From Caldilineaceae bacterium (lineage in GTDB: Bacteria; Chloroflexota; Anaerolineae; Caldilineales; Caldilineaceae): a stretch of DNA of 5,834 nucleotides. The translations under genes were made by a program, and so were the position numbers. The notes under the pieces were generated by a model. The model made no database searches, had not been told where the DNA came from, and worked only from the letters and a program-made list of their open reading frames with translations. Below, piece after piece: positions 1-5,834 of this stretch (position 1 is its first letter; the number at the start of each line of letters is the position of its first letter). The stretch is from assembly GCA_026645635.1 (NCBI GenBank), contig JAPKMV010000249.1, positions 1 through 5,834 on the forward strand. Direction: 5' to 3'.

Positions 1-1
1 C

Positions 2-1840
2 GTCGACGACGGCAAGAGCACGCTGATCGGGCGGCTGCTGCTCGACAGCAAAGTAATCTTGGAAGACACGTGGGAGGCAATGGCGCGCGCCAGCCGCCAA
101 CGCGGCGACCCGTATCTCGACCTGGCGCTGCTCACCGACGGACTGCGCGCCGAGCGCGAACAGGGCATCACCATCGACGTGGCCTATCGCTATTTCGCCA
201 CGGCCAAACGCAAGTTCATCATTGCCGACACGCCCGGCCACATCCAATACACGCGCAACATGGTCACCGGCGCGTCCACCGCCGAGCTGGCCATCGTGCT
301 GATCGATGCGCGCAACGGCGTCATCACCCAATCCAGGCGCCACGGCTTCCTGGCCTCACTCCTGCAGATTCCCCACATCCTGGTGGCGGTGAACAAGATG
401 GACCTGGTCGACTACAGCCAGGATGTCTTTCAGGCCATCGTGGACGACTACCGCGCCTTTGCCAGCAAGCTGACGGTGCAGGACATCACCTACATCCCGA
501 TTTCGGCGCTGCGCGGGGATAATGTCGTCCACAAGAGCGACGCCATGGCTTGGTACGAAGGCCCCACGCTGATGCACCACCTGGAAAATGTGACGGTGGG
601 CAGCAGCCGCAACCTGGTCGATTTCCGCTTCCCCGTGCAGATGGCACTGCGCCCGCACCAGAACTTCCGCGGCTTTGCCGGGCAGATCGCTTCAGGCAGC
701 ATCATGCCGGGCGAGGAGGTGGTGGTGCTGCCGTCGGGCAAGGTGAGCCGCGTGCGCACCGTCACCACCCTGGAAGACGACCTGGCCGAGGCCGCCGCGG
801 GCGACTCGGTGGTGCTCAGCCTGGAGGACGAGATCGACATCAGCCGCGGGGACATGATCGTGCGGCGCAACAACCTGCCGCAGACGGCCACGCAGCTCGA
901 CTGCATCCTCTGCTGGATGAGCGAGGAACCGCTCAACCTCAAGGGCAGCTACATCTTGCAGCACACGACGCGCCAGGTGCGCGCCTTTGTCGCCACGCTC
1001 AACTATCGCATCGACGTGGACACGCTGCACCGGGAAGCCGCGCACACGCTGCAACTCAACGAGATCGCCCGGGTGCGCATGACGACGACGCAGCCGATCT
1101 TCTACGACCCTTATCAGCTCAACCGCGCCACCGGCGCCTTCATCCTGATCGACCCGTTCACCAACAACACGGTGGCTGCCGGCATGATCCGCCGCGAGGC
1201 GCAGGACCTCGAAGACCTGGTGTCCGCCGAGCCGGAGCGGCGCAAGTCGAGCAACGTGGTGTGGGAAGGTTCGGCGCTGACGCGGGCGATGCGCGAGGAG
1301 CGCAACGGCCACAAGGGCGCAGTGCTCTGGTTTACGGGGTTGTCCGGTTCGGGCAAGTCCACGGTGGCGCGGCTGCTGGAACGCCGGCTCTACGCGGCGG
1401 GCGTGCAGACCTTCTACCTGGACGGCGACAACGTGCGCCACGGTCTCAACGGCGACCTGGGCTTCTCCGCGCAAGACCGCAAAGAAAACATCCGCCGTGT
1501 GGCCGAAGTAGCCAAGCTGGCCTTCGACCACGGCAGCGTGGTGATCTGCACCTTCATCTCGCCCTTTGCCGCCGATCGCAACTTTGCACGCACGCTGATT
1601 CCCGATCCCCACTTCCTGGAAATCTATGTCAAGTGTGACCTGGAGGTGGTGAAGCGGCGCGACCCGAAGGGGCTGTACGCCCGGGCGCTGCGGGGGGAGA
1701 TTCCCGAATTCACCGGCGTCTCCTCGCCCTACGAAGCGCCGGCCGCCGCGGAGCTGGTGGTGGAGACGGATGTGCGCAGCGCCGAGGAGATCGTGGAGGA
1801 GATCTGGGAGGAGCTGCTGCGACGGGGAGTGGCGCCCTAA
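2..1840 (+). CDS. cysNC: Bifunctional sulfate adenylyltransferase subunit 1 / adenylylsulfate kinase (CysN-CysC fusion), 5' partial
   Basis: The CysN half is the GTPase subunit of ATP sulfurylase, which with CysD turns sulfate and ATP into APS. The CysC half phosphorylates APS to PAPS in the cytoplasm. The frame is open from base 2 and already inside the GTPase P-loop (VDDGKST), so only the extreme N-terminus is missing and 612 residues remain. Numbering from the first codon seen: GITID switch I at about 55-59, DTPGH at 76-80, NKMD at 131-134, EF-Tu-like beta-barrel domains at about 205-400, then an APS kinase domain from about 438 with P-loop GLSGSGKST (446-454), DGDN (474-477), the ENIRR motif and an FISPF motif whose Ser (about 520) matches the family's active-site serine. 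In-frame TTG at 59 and ATG at 80 are not real starts because the P-loop lies upstream. The partner cysD is expected just outside the left edge. Both halves look intact, with no frameshift. Confidence 0.96.
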   Translation, partial: VDDGKSTLIGRLLLDSKVILEDTWEAMARASRQRGDPYLDLALLTDGLRAEREQGITIDVAYRYFATAKRKFIIADTPGHIQYTRNMVTGASTAELAIVLIDARNGVITQSRRHGFLASLLQIPHILVAVNKMDLVDYSQDVFQAIVDDYRAFASKLTVQDITYIPISALRGDNVVHKSDAMAWYEGPTLMHHLENVTVGSSRNLVDFRFPVQMALRPHQNFRGFAGQIASGSIMPGEEVVVLPSGKVSRVRTVTTLEDDLAEAAAGDSVVLSLEDEIDISRGDMIVRRNNLPQTATQLDCILCWMSEEPLNLKGSYILQHTTRQVRAFVATLNYRIDVDTLHREAAHTLQLNEIARVRMTTTQPIFYDPYQLNRATGAFILIDPFTNNTVAAGMIRREAQDLEDLVSAEPERRKSSNVVWEGSALTRAMREERNGHKGAVLWFTGLSGSGKSTVARLLERRLYAAGVQTFYLDGDNVRHGLNGDLGFSAQDRKENIRRVAEVAKLAFDHGSVVICTFISPFAADRNFARTLIPDPHFLEIYVKCDLEVVKRRDPKGLYARALRGEIPEFTGVSSPYEAPAAAELVVETDVRSAEEIVEEIWEELLRRGVAP

Positions 1841-1858
1841 AGTTGAATGAAGCGGGTG

Positions 1859-1867
1859 TGGTATACT
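1859..1867 (+). promoter_or_regulatory. Extended -10 promoter candidate upstream of the UPF0175 gene
   Basis: TGG followed by TATACT (hexamer 1862-1867) fits an extended -10 element (TGnTATAAT-like). A TTGAAT at 1843-1848 resembles a -35 box, but its spacing of 13 bp is too short for a standard sigma-70 promoter, so the call rests on the extended -10. A perfect 10-bp palindrome, CTGGCGCCAG (1866-1875), overlaps its downstream edge and could be an operator. The hairpin CGGCT-CAT-AGCCG (1898-1910) would lie in the leader. The likely transcript is about 115 nt of leader followed by the UPF0175 gene. This is sequence-pattern evidence only. Confidence 0.4.
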
Positions 1868-1990
1868 GGCGCCAGGGTAAGTGCATACTCGTAGCACCGG
1901 CTCATAGCCGTCACCAGCGTGATCAGATTGCGCTTCACACGACCAGGTTGTGAGTTTCGGTAGAGATGTCGAGGGAGCGTAGGAGAAAAA

Positions 1991-2239
1991 ATGGAACTAG
2001 TAATTGAATATCCTCGCTATCTGCCGGATGTCATGCAGACCACCAAAAAGGAATTTGAACAGGAAGCCAGAATGGCGATGGCTGTCAAATTGTTTGAGAT
2101 GGGACGGCTTTCTTCTGGTCTTGCAGCGAAGCTGGCTGGGGTAGATCGCATGACTTTCTTGCTGTCGTTGCATCGGTACGGTGTTGACATGATCGACCTG
2201 CCAGTAGATGAACTCACCGAAGATTTTATCCATGCGTGA
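1991..2239 (+). CDS. UPF0175 family small protein (antitoxin-like)
   Basis: This 82-residue protein matches the UPF0175 pattern: an acidic/helical N-terminus, then an ALA-type helix (MAMAVKLFEMGRLSSG) and a helix-turn-helix-like segment (AAKLAGVDRMTFLLSLHRYG), ending in DLPVDELTEDF. Family members are short, about 80-100 residues, and are often encoded beside a DUF3368 PIN-like protein in presumed toxin-antitoxin pairs; the role is probably DNA binding or antitoxin but is not firmly established. The start is supported by AGGAG at 1981-1985, 5 nt before the ATG. Codon use is visibly more AT-rich (GAA, ATT, TTT, GTA) than in the flanking genes, suggesting later acquisition. No partner is recognisable on either side: downstream, an ATG overlapping the stop (2232) gives only eight codons before TAA. 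Family assignment is good; function is inferred. Confidence 0.85.
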   Translation: MELVIEYPRYLPDVMQTTKKEFEQEARMAMAVKLFEMGRLSSGLAAKLAGVDRMTFLLSLHRYGVDMIDLPVDELTEDFIHA

Positions 2240-2436
2240 CATATCAGTGCGTCCGTAATGGATTTCGCTGTTGCGCAGGCTGGTGAAGCGTGACGGCAGC
2301 TTGATTCTTGCTAGACTCGATTGGCGAGTGTGCGTAGCCAGCAGGCAGAGCCTGGCAGCGCACGGTTCTGTGCGGCAGATTTCAGTGGCGGTGGTCGCAC
2401 GTATCGGGCGTTTGGCATCTACTGGAAACAGCGCCA

Positions 2437-2448
2437 CTAAATATTTAG
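2437..2448. promoter_or_regulatory. AT-rich 12-bp perfect palindrome before the epimerase gene
   Basis: CTAAATATTTAG is a perfect dyad 21 nt upstream of the epimerase ATG, and its AT-only core stands out in a GC-rich region. It could be an operator or contain the -10 element of the epimerase promoter (TAAATA at 2438-2443). A TTGGCA at 2412-2417 is -35-like, but the spacing to TAAATA is about 20 bp, longer than usual. No regulator can be named. The spacer 2240-2469 also has a small hairpin (CGCAC-6 nt-GTGCG, 2359-2374); I recognise no gene in it. Confidence 0.3.
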
Positions 2449-2469
2449 GCCGCCCCAAAAAGGAAACCT

Positions 2470-3459
2470 ATGACCACCTATCTCGTCACCGGCGCAGCCG
2501 GGTTTATCGGCTCGAAGGTTACGGAACTGCTGCTGGCTGACGGCCACACCGTCGTCGGCGTCGACAACATGAACGACGCGTATGACGTGCGGCTGAAAGA
2601 GTGGCGGCTGGCACAGATTGCCAATCACCCCAACTTCGAATTCCATCGCCTGGATATCTGCGACCAGTCCGCGCTGGCCGGACTATTCACGCAACACGCA
2701 GCACGCAACACACCTTTCGTCGCCATCATCAACCTGGCCGCGCGGGCCGGTGTGCGCCAGTCGGTGGAGAATCCCTGGGTCTACATCGAGACCAATACGA
2801 CGGGCACATTGAACCTGCTCGAACTGGCGCGGCAGCACGGCGTGCCGAAGTTCGTGCTCGCCTCCACCTCCAGTCTCTACGGCCAGCACAACCCCATGCC
2901 CTACCGTGAAGATGCCGACACCAACCAGCCGCTCTCGCCCTACGCCGCGTCCAAGAAGGCGGCGGAGGCGCTCTGCTACACCTATCACTATCTCTACGGC
3001 ATCGATGTGACCGTCTTCCGCTACTTCACTGTCTACGGCCCCGGCGGCCGGCCGGACATGAGCCTCTTCCGCTTCGTACAGTGGACGGCCGAAGGACGCC
3101 CGGTGCTGGTCTTCGGCGACGGTCAGCAGTCGCGCGACTTCACCTATGTGGACGACATCGCTCGCGGCACCATCGCCGGATTGAAGCATGTGGGCTACGA
3201 GGTGATCAACCTGGGGTCCGACCAGCCGGTGGTGCTCATGGACGCGCTGCACACCGTGGAGCGGTTGCTCGGCCAGGCAGCGCGTATCGACTTCCAGCCC
3301 ATGCACCGCGCCGACGTGCCCGCCACCTGGGCCGACATCAGCAAGGCCGAGCGGCTGCTGGGCTGGCGCCCGCAGGTGACCACCGACGAAGGCATCCGGC
3401 GGCTGGTGGCGTGGTACCAGGCGAACCGGGCGTGGGCGCGCGAGGTGGCGACGGGGTAG
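2470..3459 (+). CDS. NAD-dependent epimerase, UDP-glucuronate 4-epimerase type
   Basis: This 329-residue extended short-chain dehydrogenase/reductase probably interconverts UDP-glucuronate and UDP-galacturonate in the cytoplasm, feeding acidic surface polysaccharide synthesis. The N-terminal Rossmann fold has GAAGFIG (Gly8, 11, 14) and VDN with Asp32 placed to bind the NAD ribose; LDICD follows at 61-65. The active site has the STSSLYG serine region (132-138) and Tyr158-xxx-Lys162 in SPYAASKKAAE. TVYGPGGRPDMSLF (187-200) and the RDFTYVDDI segment (222-230) are the features that resemble UDP-glucuronate 4-epimerases; GalE or dTDP-glucose dehydratase is less likely. Length is normal and the C-terminus (WADISKAERLLGWRP) is complete. 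The start has AGGA at 2461-2464, 5 nt before the ATG. The Uma2 gene follows after 17 nt, so the two are probably co-transcribed. The family call is firm; exact substrate specificity is inferred. Confidence 0.9.
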   Translation: MTTYLVTGAAGFIGSKVTELLLADGHTVVGVDNMNDAYDVRLKEWRLAQIANHPNFEFHRLDICDQSALAGLFTQHAARNTPFVAIINLAARAGVRQSVENPWVYIETNTTGTLNLLELARQHGVPKFVLASTSSLYGQHNPMPYREDADTNQPLSPYAASKKAAEALCYTYHYLYGIDVTVFRYFTVYGPGGRPDMSLFRFVQWTAEGRPVLVFGDGQQSRDFTYVDDIARGTIAGLKHVGYEVINLGSDQPVVLMDALHTVERLLGQAARIDFQPMHRADVPATWADISKAERLLGWRPQVTTDEGIRRLVAWYQANRAWAREVATG

Positions 3460-3464
3460 GCGAG

Positions 3465-3470
3465 GGAGGT
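3465..3470 (+). promoter_or_regulatory. Strong Shine-Dalgarno that fixes the Uma2 start
   Basis: GGAGGT lies 6 nt before ATG 3477. The reading frame of the downstream gene is open far upstream through the epimerase gene, so length alone would give a start several hundred bases too early. This near-consensus site, just after the epimerase stop codon, identifies 3477 as the true start. Confidence 0.75.
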
Positions 3471-3476
3471 GCGAAG

Positions 3477-3986
3477 ATGACCGCAGCGGTTGACATGCAG
3501 ACGCTGCTACAAGCTGAAGAATTGGGCGTCAGGCTGGAAATTGTGCGCGGACTGCCGCTGTGGGAAGCCCATCCGGTGGTGCGCCACCAACGCGCCATCG
3601 ACCGCATCCGCAGCACCATCCGTCCGGCGCCGCCGGTGGGCAACAGTGGGAGCGGCTGCGGGTGTGTCCATCTGGCTGACGTCTACGTGCGTTTCCCCGA
3701 TGGTTCGCTCAAACGGCCGGACATCTCATTGTTTTGCCGGGAGCCGGATGAAGAAGATGATGCAGTGCAATTGGTGCCGGAAGCGGTGATCGAGATTGTG
3801 AGCCGTGGCTTCGAGGCCAAAGACCTGGAGATTGGGCCGCCCTTTTACCTGAGTCAGGGCGTCAAGGATGTCGTCGTGTTCGATCCCGCCACGCTGCTCG
3901 TTCTGCACATCCAGCAGAAAGGCGCATGGCGCTACACCTCCCCCGTAGATCTGACCTTGCAGTGTGGCTGCACGTGCCGGGTGTAG
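3477..3986 (+). CDS. Uma2/DUF820 family putative restriction-endonuclease-fold protein
   Basis: This 169-residue protein belongs to the Uma2 (DUF820) family, which adopts a PD-(D/E)xK nuclease fold; the biological role of these often multicopy proteins is unsettled. Family landmarks visible are LEIVRGLPLWE (20-30), the KRPDISLF strand with Asp82, PEAVIEIVS with Glu106, and YLSQGVKDVVVFDP (124-137), matching the usual Y..aGV.eYW..DP. The usual Lys just before that Tyr is replaced by IGPPFY, with Lys115 (EAKDLE) the only nearby candidate, so catalytic competence is uncertain. Unusual features are CGC at 61-63 and CGCTC at 163-167 at the C-terminus. It follows the epimerase by 17 nt and probably shares its transcript. 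In the +1-shifted frame just past the stop (3989-4021) an RWPTTAEELFV string could be a lost C-terminal tail, though the present end also looks natural. The inverted-repeat spacer lies downstream. Confidence 0.85.
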   Translation: MTAAVDMQTLLQAEELGVRLEIVRGLPLWEAHPVVRHQRAIDRIRSTIRPAPPVGNSGSGCGCVHLADVYVRFPDGSLKRPDISLFCREPDEEDDAVQLVPEAVIEIVSRGFEAKDLEIGPPFYLSQGVKDVVVFDPATLLVLHIQQKGAWRYTSPVDLTLQCGCTCRV

Positions 3987-4036
3987 GGCGGTGGCCGACA
4001 ACCGCTGAGGAACTGTTTGTAAAGTCGCCCCAATTT

Positions 4037-4127
4037 GACGCAGAGGCGCGGAGATGCAGAGAAAATCGAGAGAGCACAGCAGTAGCCAGCTTTGCAACTT
4101 CTCTGCGAACCTCTGCGCCGCTGCGTC
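4037..4127. repeat. Imperfect inverted repeat of CGCAGAGG type
   Basis: The left arm, 4037-4063, begins GACGCAG and ends TGCAGAGAA; the right arm, 4099-4127, begins TTCTCTGCG and ends CTGCGTC. The reverse complement of the right arm matches the left arm apart from two substitutions and a small insertion/mismatch patch. About 35 bp separate the arms. The left arm is itself built of three 8-bp units (CGCAGAGG, CGCGGAGA, TGCAGAGA from 4040). The style matches dispersed CGCAGAGGCGCAGAG-type repeats seen between genes in many environmental bacteria. As RNA it would fold into a long hairpin and might act as a transcription barrier, but no U-run directly follows the right arm. Confidence 0.75.
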
Positions 4128-4167
4128 AGCCTTGCCCCTTTTCAAACAGGCTCTCAGAGAAGAGGCG

Positions 4168-4227
4168 ATCCACAGATTGTGCAGATTACACAGATTGACT
4201 GCTCGTGCATCTGTGAAATCTGTGGAT
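4168..4227. repeat. Inverted repeat of CACAGATT type with 9-bp internal units
   Basis: ATCCACAGATT at 4168-4178 opens the element and ATCTGTGGAT at 4218-4227 closes it as its inverse. Inside the left arm are three 9-bp direct units: CACAGATTG (4171-4179), TGCAGATTA (4180-4188) and CACAGATTG (4189-4197). The right arm has two inverted units, ATCTGTGAA (4209-4217) and ATCTGTGGA (4218-4226). The arms are separated by about 11 bp. It is a different family from the neighbouring CGCAGAGG-type repeat, 40 bp to its left. Similar intergenic CACAGATTACACAGATT repeats are familiar from several bacterial phyla; the function is unknown. It is not a CRISPR: the units abut with no spacers. Confidence 0.75.
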
Positions 4228-4369
4228 GATGCCTGAGTATTTACAGGCGCGGCTTGATCGTAGAGATGTGGATCGGCGTCGACAAGACAGGGCGCCTATG
4301 CTGATCGTGCAGTGTGATGGCGGCAACGCAGGTCGCCAGCCGTCACCGCACCGGAGCGACTAAACGTGT

Positions 4370-5834
4370 ATGGCTGTACAAAAAGCTGAAGACAAGGCGC
4401 CCGTCGCCAACTCGTTTCACTACCTGGACAGTGTCTATTTCCAGGATGGGCAGTGGCTTACCGGCGTGCTGGCCGGCATTCTCTATCTGCTCCTGGCCGC
4501 GGCGCTGGACGCGGCCGGCCATGTCTCGAACCTGGGGCTGGTCGTGCCGGTGACTGCGGGCGCCTATCTGCTGGGCGTGCTGATGTCCTTCAGCCGCTTC
4601 GACGGCTTCTTCGCCCTCTCGCACAGCATGTTCGTCGGTCTGGCCTGGATCCTGTTCCTGATGGCCGGCGCGGTCAACCCCGACGCGATTGCACCGTTCC
4701 TCGACAACGGCATCGGCGAGTTGCAGGCGCGGGTCTACTTTGTGCTGCTGCGTCTGCTCGACTGGGTGGACGCCGCGCTCACCGGCAAGGCCAGCGCCGA
4801 CAATTTCGTCTTCATCTTCGAGATATCCTTCCTGCTCTGGTGGCTCACCTACCTGGGCGCATGGTCAGTCTTTCGCCACGGCTACACCTGGCGCGCCATC
4901 GTGCCGGCTGGCGTCGTGCTGCTGATCAACACCTACTACGCGCCAAACTCGACGGTGGGGTTTCTGGCCGCCTGGGTGCTGATCGCCCTGGTCCTCTTGG
5001 TGCGCACCAACCTGGCCGAGCAGCAGCTCCGCTGGCGCGAACAGCGCATCTACTTCAACCCGGACATCGTCTGGGATTTCCTGCGCAACAGCGTCATCTT
5101 CAGCGTGCTGTTGGTGCTGGCCGCCTGGTTTCTGCCGGGGCTGGGGCGCAACCCACAGGTGCGCGAGGTGCTGGCGCCGCTTACTTCCCGCTGGGAAGAG
5201 ACCGCGGAAGGGATGCAGCGACTCTATCAGGGGCTGAATCGGCGCCCGGCGGATGAGGCGGCCAATTTCACCGACAACCTGACGCTGGGCGGCGAGCGCA
5301 ATGTGACCGACGAGCCGGTCTTCCAGGTGCAGACGCTCAAGGCGCGCTACTGGCGGGCGGTGGTCTTCGACACCTACGACGGCCGCGGCTGGCTCAACAC
5401 GGCCCAGGATGAACTGAGTTTTCGTGCGGGCGAGATCGTGCCGGTTGCAGCCTGGCGCGCCCGCGAAGCCATCAGCCAGACGGTCACGCTGCTGGCGCCC
5501 ATCGGCGATGTGCTCTTTGGCGCCCCGGAGATCGCCCAGGCCGACCTGCGCCTCAACGCGCTGGCGCGGCCCCAAGCGGGCGCTGCGCCCATCGCCGTCG
5601 CCGAACAGGGGACAGATGGCGCCGGTGGCGCCGTCGAATTTGCCATGGTGCGGGCGACGCGCGACCTGGACCGCAATGAGAGCTACCGTTTCACCAGCGC
5701 CGTCACCAAGGCCACGGTGCAGGACTTGGAAGCCGCGGGCAGCGACTATCCAGCCGAGATCGTAGACCGCTTTGTGCAGATCCCGCCCAACTTCTCGCCG
5801 CAGGTGGCGACGCTGGCGCAGCGGCTCACCGCCG
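4370..5834 (+). CDS. TgpA/DUF3488-like transmembrane transglutaminase-family protein, 3' partial
   Basis: 488 residues are visible and the gene runs off the right edge. The N-terminus is cytoplasmic-looking and polar (1-30). It is followed by hydrophobic membrane segments at about 31-48, 54-72, 85-102, 146-167, 174-190, 196-212 and 240-256, and then a long soluble region from about 260. That region carries [16 protein letters not shown] (326-341), the characteristic strand-turn segment ahead of the transglutaminase core in the DUF3488/TgpA family. The Cys-His-Asp core and the C-terminal membrane helix expected in the family would lie beyond the window, so activity cannot be judged. The role is unknown; such proteins are membrane-anchored with an extracytoplasmic transglutaminase-like domain, in places linked to AAA+ MoxR/DUF58 genes. 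ATG 4370 is chosen because TAA at 4361 blocks the frame just upstream; the only SD-like sequence (GGAG, 4353-4356) is rather far away at 13 nt. Confidence 0.85.
   Translation, partial: MAVQKAEDKAPVANSFHYLDSVYFQDGQWLTGVLAGILYLLLAAALDAAGHVSNLGLVVPVTAGAYLLGVLMSFSRFDGFFALSHSMFVGLAWILFLMAGAVNPDAIAPFLDNGIGELQARVYFVLLRLLDWVDAALTGKASADNFVFIFEISFLLWWLTYLGAWSVFRHGYTWRAIVPAGVVLLINTYYAPNSTVGFLAAWVLIALVLLVRTNLAEQQLRWREQRIYFNPDIVWDFLRNSVIFSVLLVLAAWFLPGLGRNPQVREVLAPLTSRWEETAEGMQRLYQGLNRRPADEAANFTDNLTLGGERNVTDEPVFQVQTLKARYWRAVVFDTYDGRGWLNTAQDELSFRAGEIVPVAAWRAREAISQTVTLLAPIGDVLFGAPEIAQADLRLNALARPQAGAAPIAVAEQGTDGAGGAVEFAMVRATRDLDRNESYRFTSAVTKATVQDLEAAGSDYPAEIVDRFVQIPPNFSPQVATLAQRLTA

Larger units (their letters stand above)
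3987..4369. other. Intergenic region, repeat-bearing, no gene seen
   Basis: This 383-nt spacer has no ORF with convincing codon use or similarity. It holds two separate inverted-repeat elements (4037-4127 and 4168-4227). From 4228 to 4369 there is a GTAGAGATGT block (4259-4268) that loosely resembles half of the GTAGAGACGT-type repeats found in some bacteria, but no matching second arm is visible. A TAA in the frame of the next gene lies at 4361-4363, so that gene cannot start further left. I found no clear sigma-70 promoter or U-tract terminator here. Confidence 0.7.

Noticed and set aside
550..1638. 362-codon + frame inside cysNC
   Set aside because: Out-of-frame shadow with Arg/Gly/Pro/Ala-rich low-complexity translation; the cysNC frame has all motifs.
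1843..1867. Standard -35/-10 sigma-70 promoter using TTGAAT
   Set aside because: Spacing to TATACT is only 13 bp; retained only as an extended -10 candidate.
692..1897. Long 401-codon open frame on the - strand
   Set aside because: It is the shadow of cysNC, produced by GC-rich third positions; its translation is His/Arg-rich with no family features.
1997..2458. 153-codon - strand frame across UPF0175 and the spacer
   Set aside because: Antisense to a gene with clear family identity and RBS; its own translation has no recognisable domain.
2271..2540. 89-codon + frame starting with TTG downstream of UPF0175
   Set aside because: No RBS, overlaps the epimerase start out of frame, and no PIN-like or other family motif; it does not supply the missing toxin.
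3081..3476. Upstream extension of the Uma2 frame into the epimerase gene
   Set aside because: The extension translates as Arg/Ala/Gly-rich junk overlapping the conserved epimerase C-terminus; the strong GGAGGT site sets the start at 3477.
4168..4227. CRISPR array or DnaA-box cluster
   Set aside because: Units abut with no unique spacers, and the CCACAG/CTGTGG core differs from the TTATCCACA DnaA box; it is an inverted repeat.
4314..4553. 79-codon + frame starting before the transglutaminase-family gene
   Set aside because: Overlaps the real membrane-protein frame, with no RBS and no family features.
4453..5256. 267-codon + frame inside the transglutaminase-family gene
   Set aside because: Arg/Gly/Ala-rich shadow; the frame from 4370 encodes membrane helices and the DTYDGRGW motif and stays open to the window end.

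Overview
The window is a GC-rich bacterial chromosome segment with every recognisable gene on the + strand. No ribosomal RNA, tRNA or other taxonomic marker is present. The combination of a CysN-CysC fusion, an UPF0175 protein, an Uma2-type nuclease, a TgpA-like membrane transglutaminase protein and intergenic CGCAGAGG-type and CACAGATT-type inverted repeats is reminiscent of Chloroflexota or other large-genome environmental bacteria. That placement is inference from general gene style, not proof.

Layout: (1) 2-1840 is the 5'-truncated gene for bifunctional sulfate adenylyltransferase subunit 1 / APS kinase (CysNC). Its N-terminus, and probably cysD, lie to the left. (2) 1841-1990 is a spacer with an extended -10 promoter candidate and small dyads. 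(3) 1991-2239 is a small UPF0175 gene, visibly more AT-rich than its neighbours and without the toxin-like partner gene often found beside this family. (4) 2240-2469 is a spacer with no recognisable gene and a 12-bp perfect palindrome. (5) 2470-3459 is an NAD-dependent sugar-nucleotide epimerase of the UDP-glucuronate 4-epimerase type. (6) 3477-3986, 17 nt downstream, is an Uma2/DUF820 putative endonuclease with cysteine clusters. (7) 3987-4369 is non-coding and carries two different long inverted repeats side by side. (8) 4370 to the right edge is the 5' part of a multi-pass membrane protein of the DUF3488/TgpA transglutaminase-like family, cut before its catalytic core.

Functionally, CysNC makes APS and then PAPS, the activated sulfate donor, and the epimerase makes a uronic-acid sugar nucleotide. 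Together they would suit sulfated or acidic surface glycan synthesis, but no sulfotransferase or glycosyltransferase is visible, so ordinary sulfate assimilation is equally possible. The UPF0175 and Uma2 genes and the repeats look like accessory insertions. I see no clearly new biological system. The most unusual items are the paired inverted repeats, the orphan UPF0175 gene and the atypical Uma2 protein.
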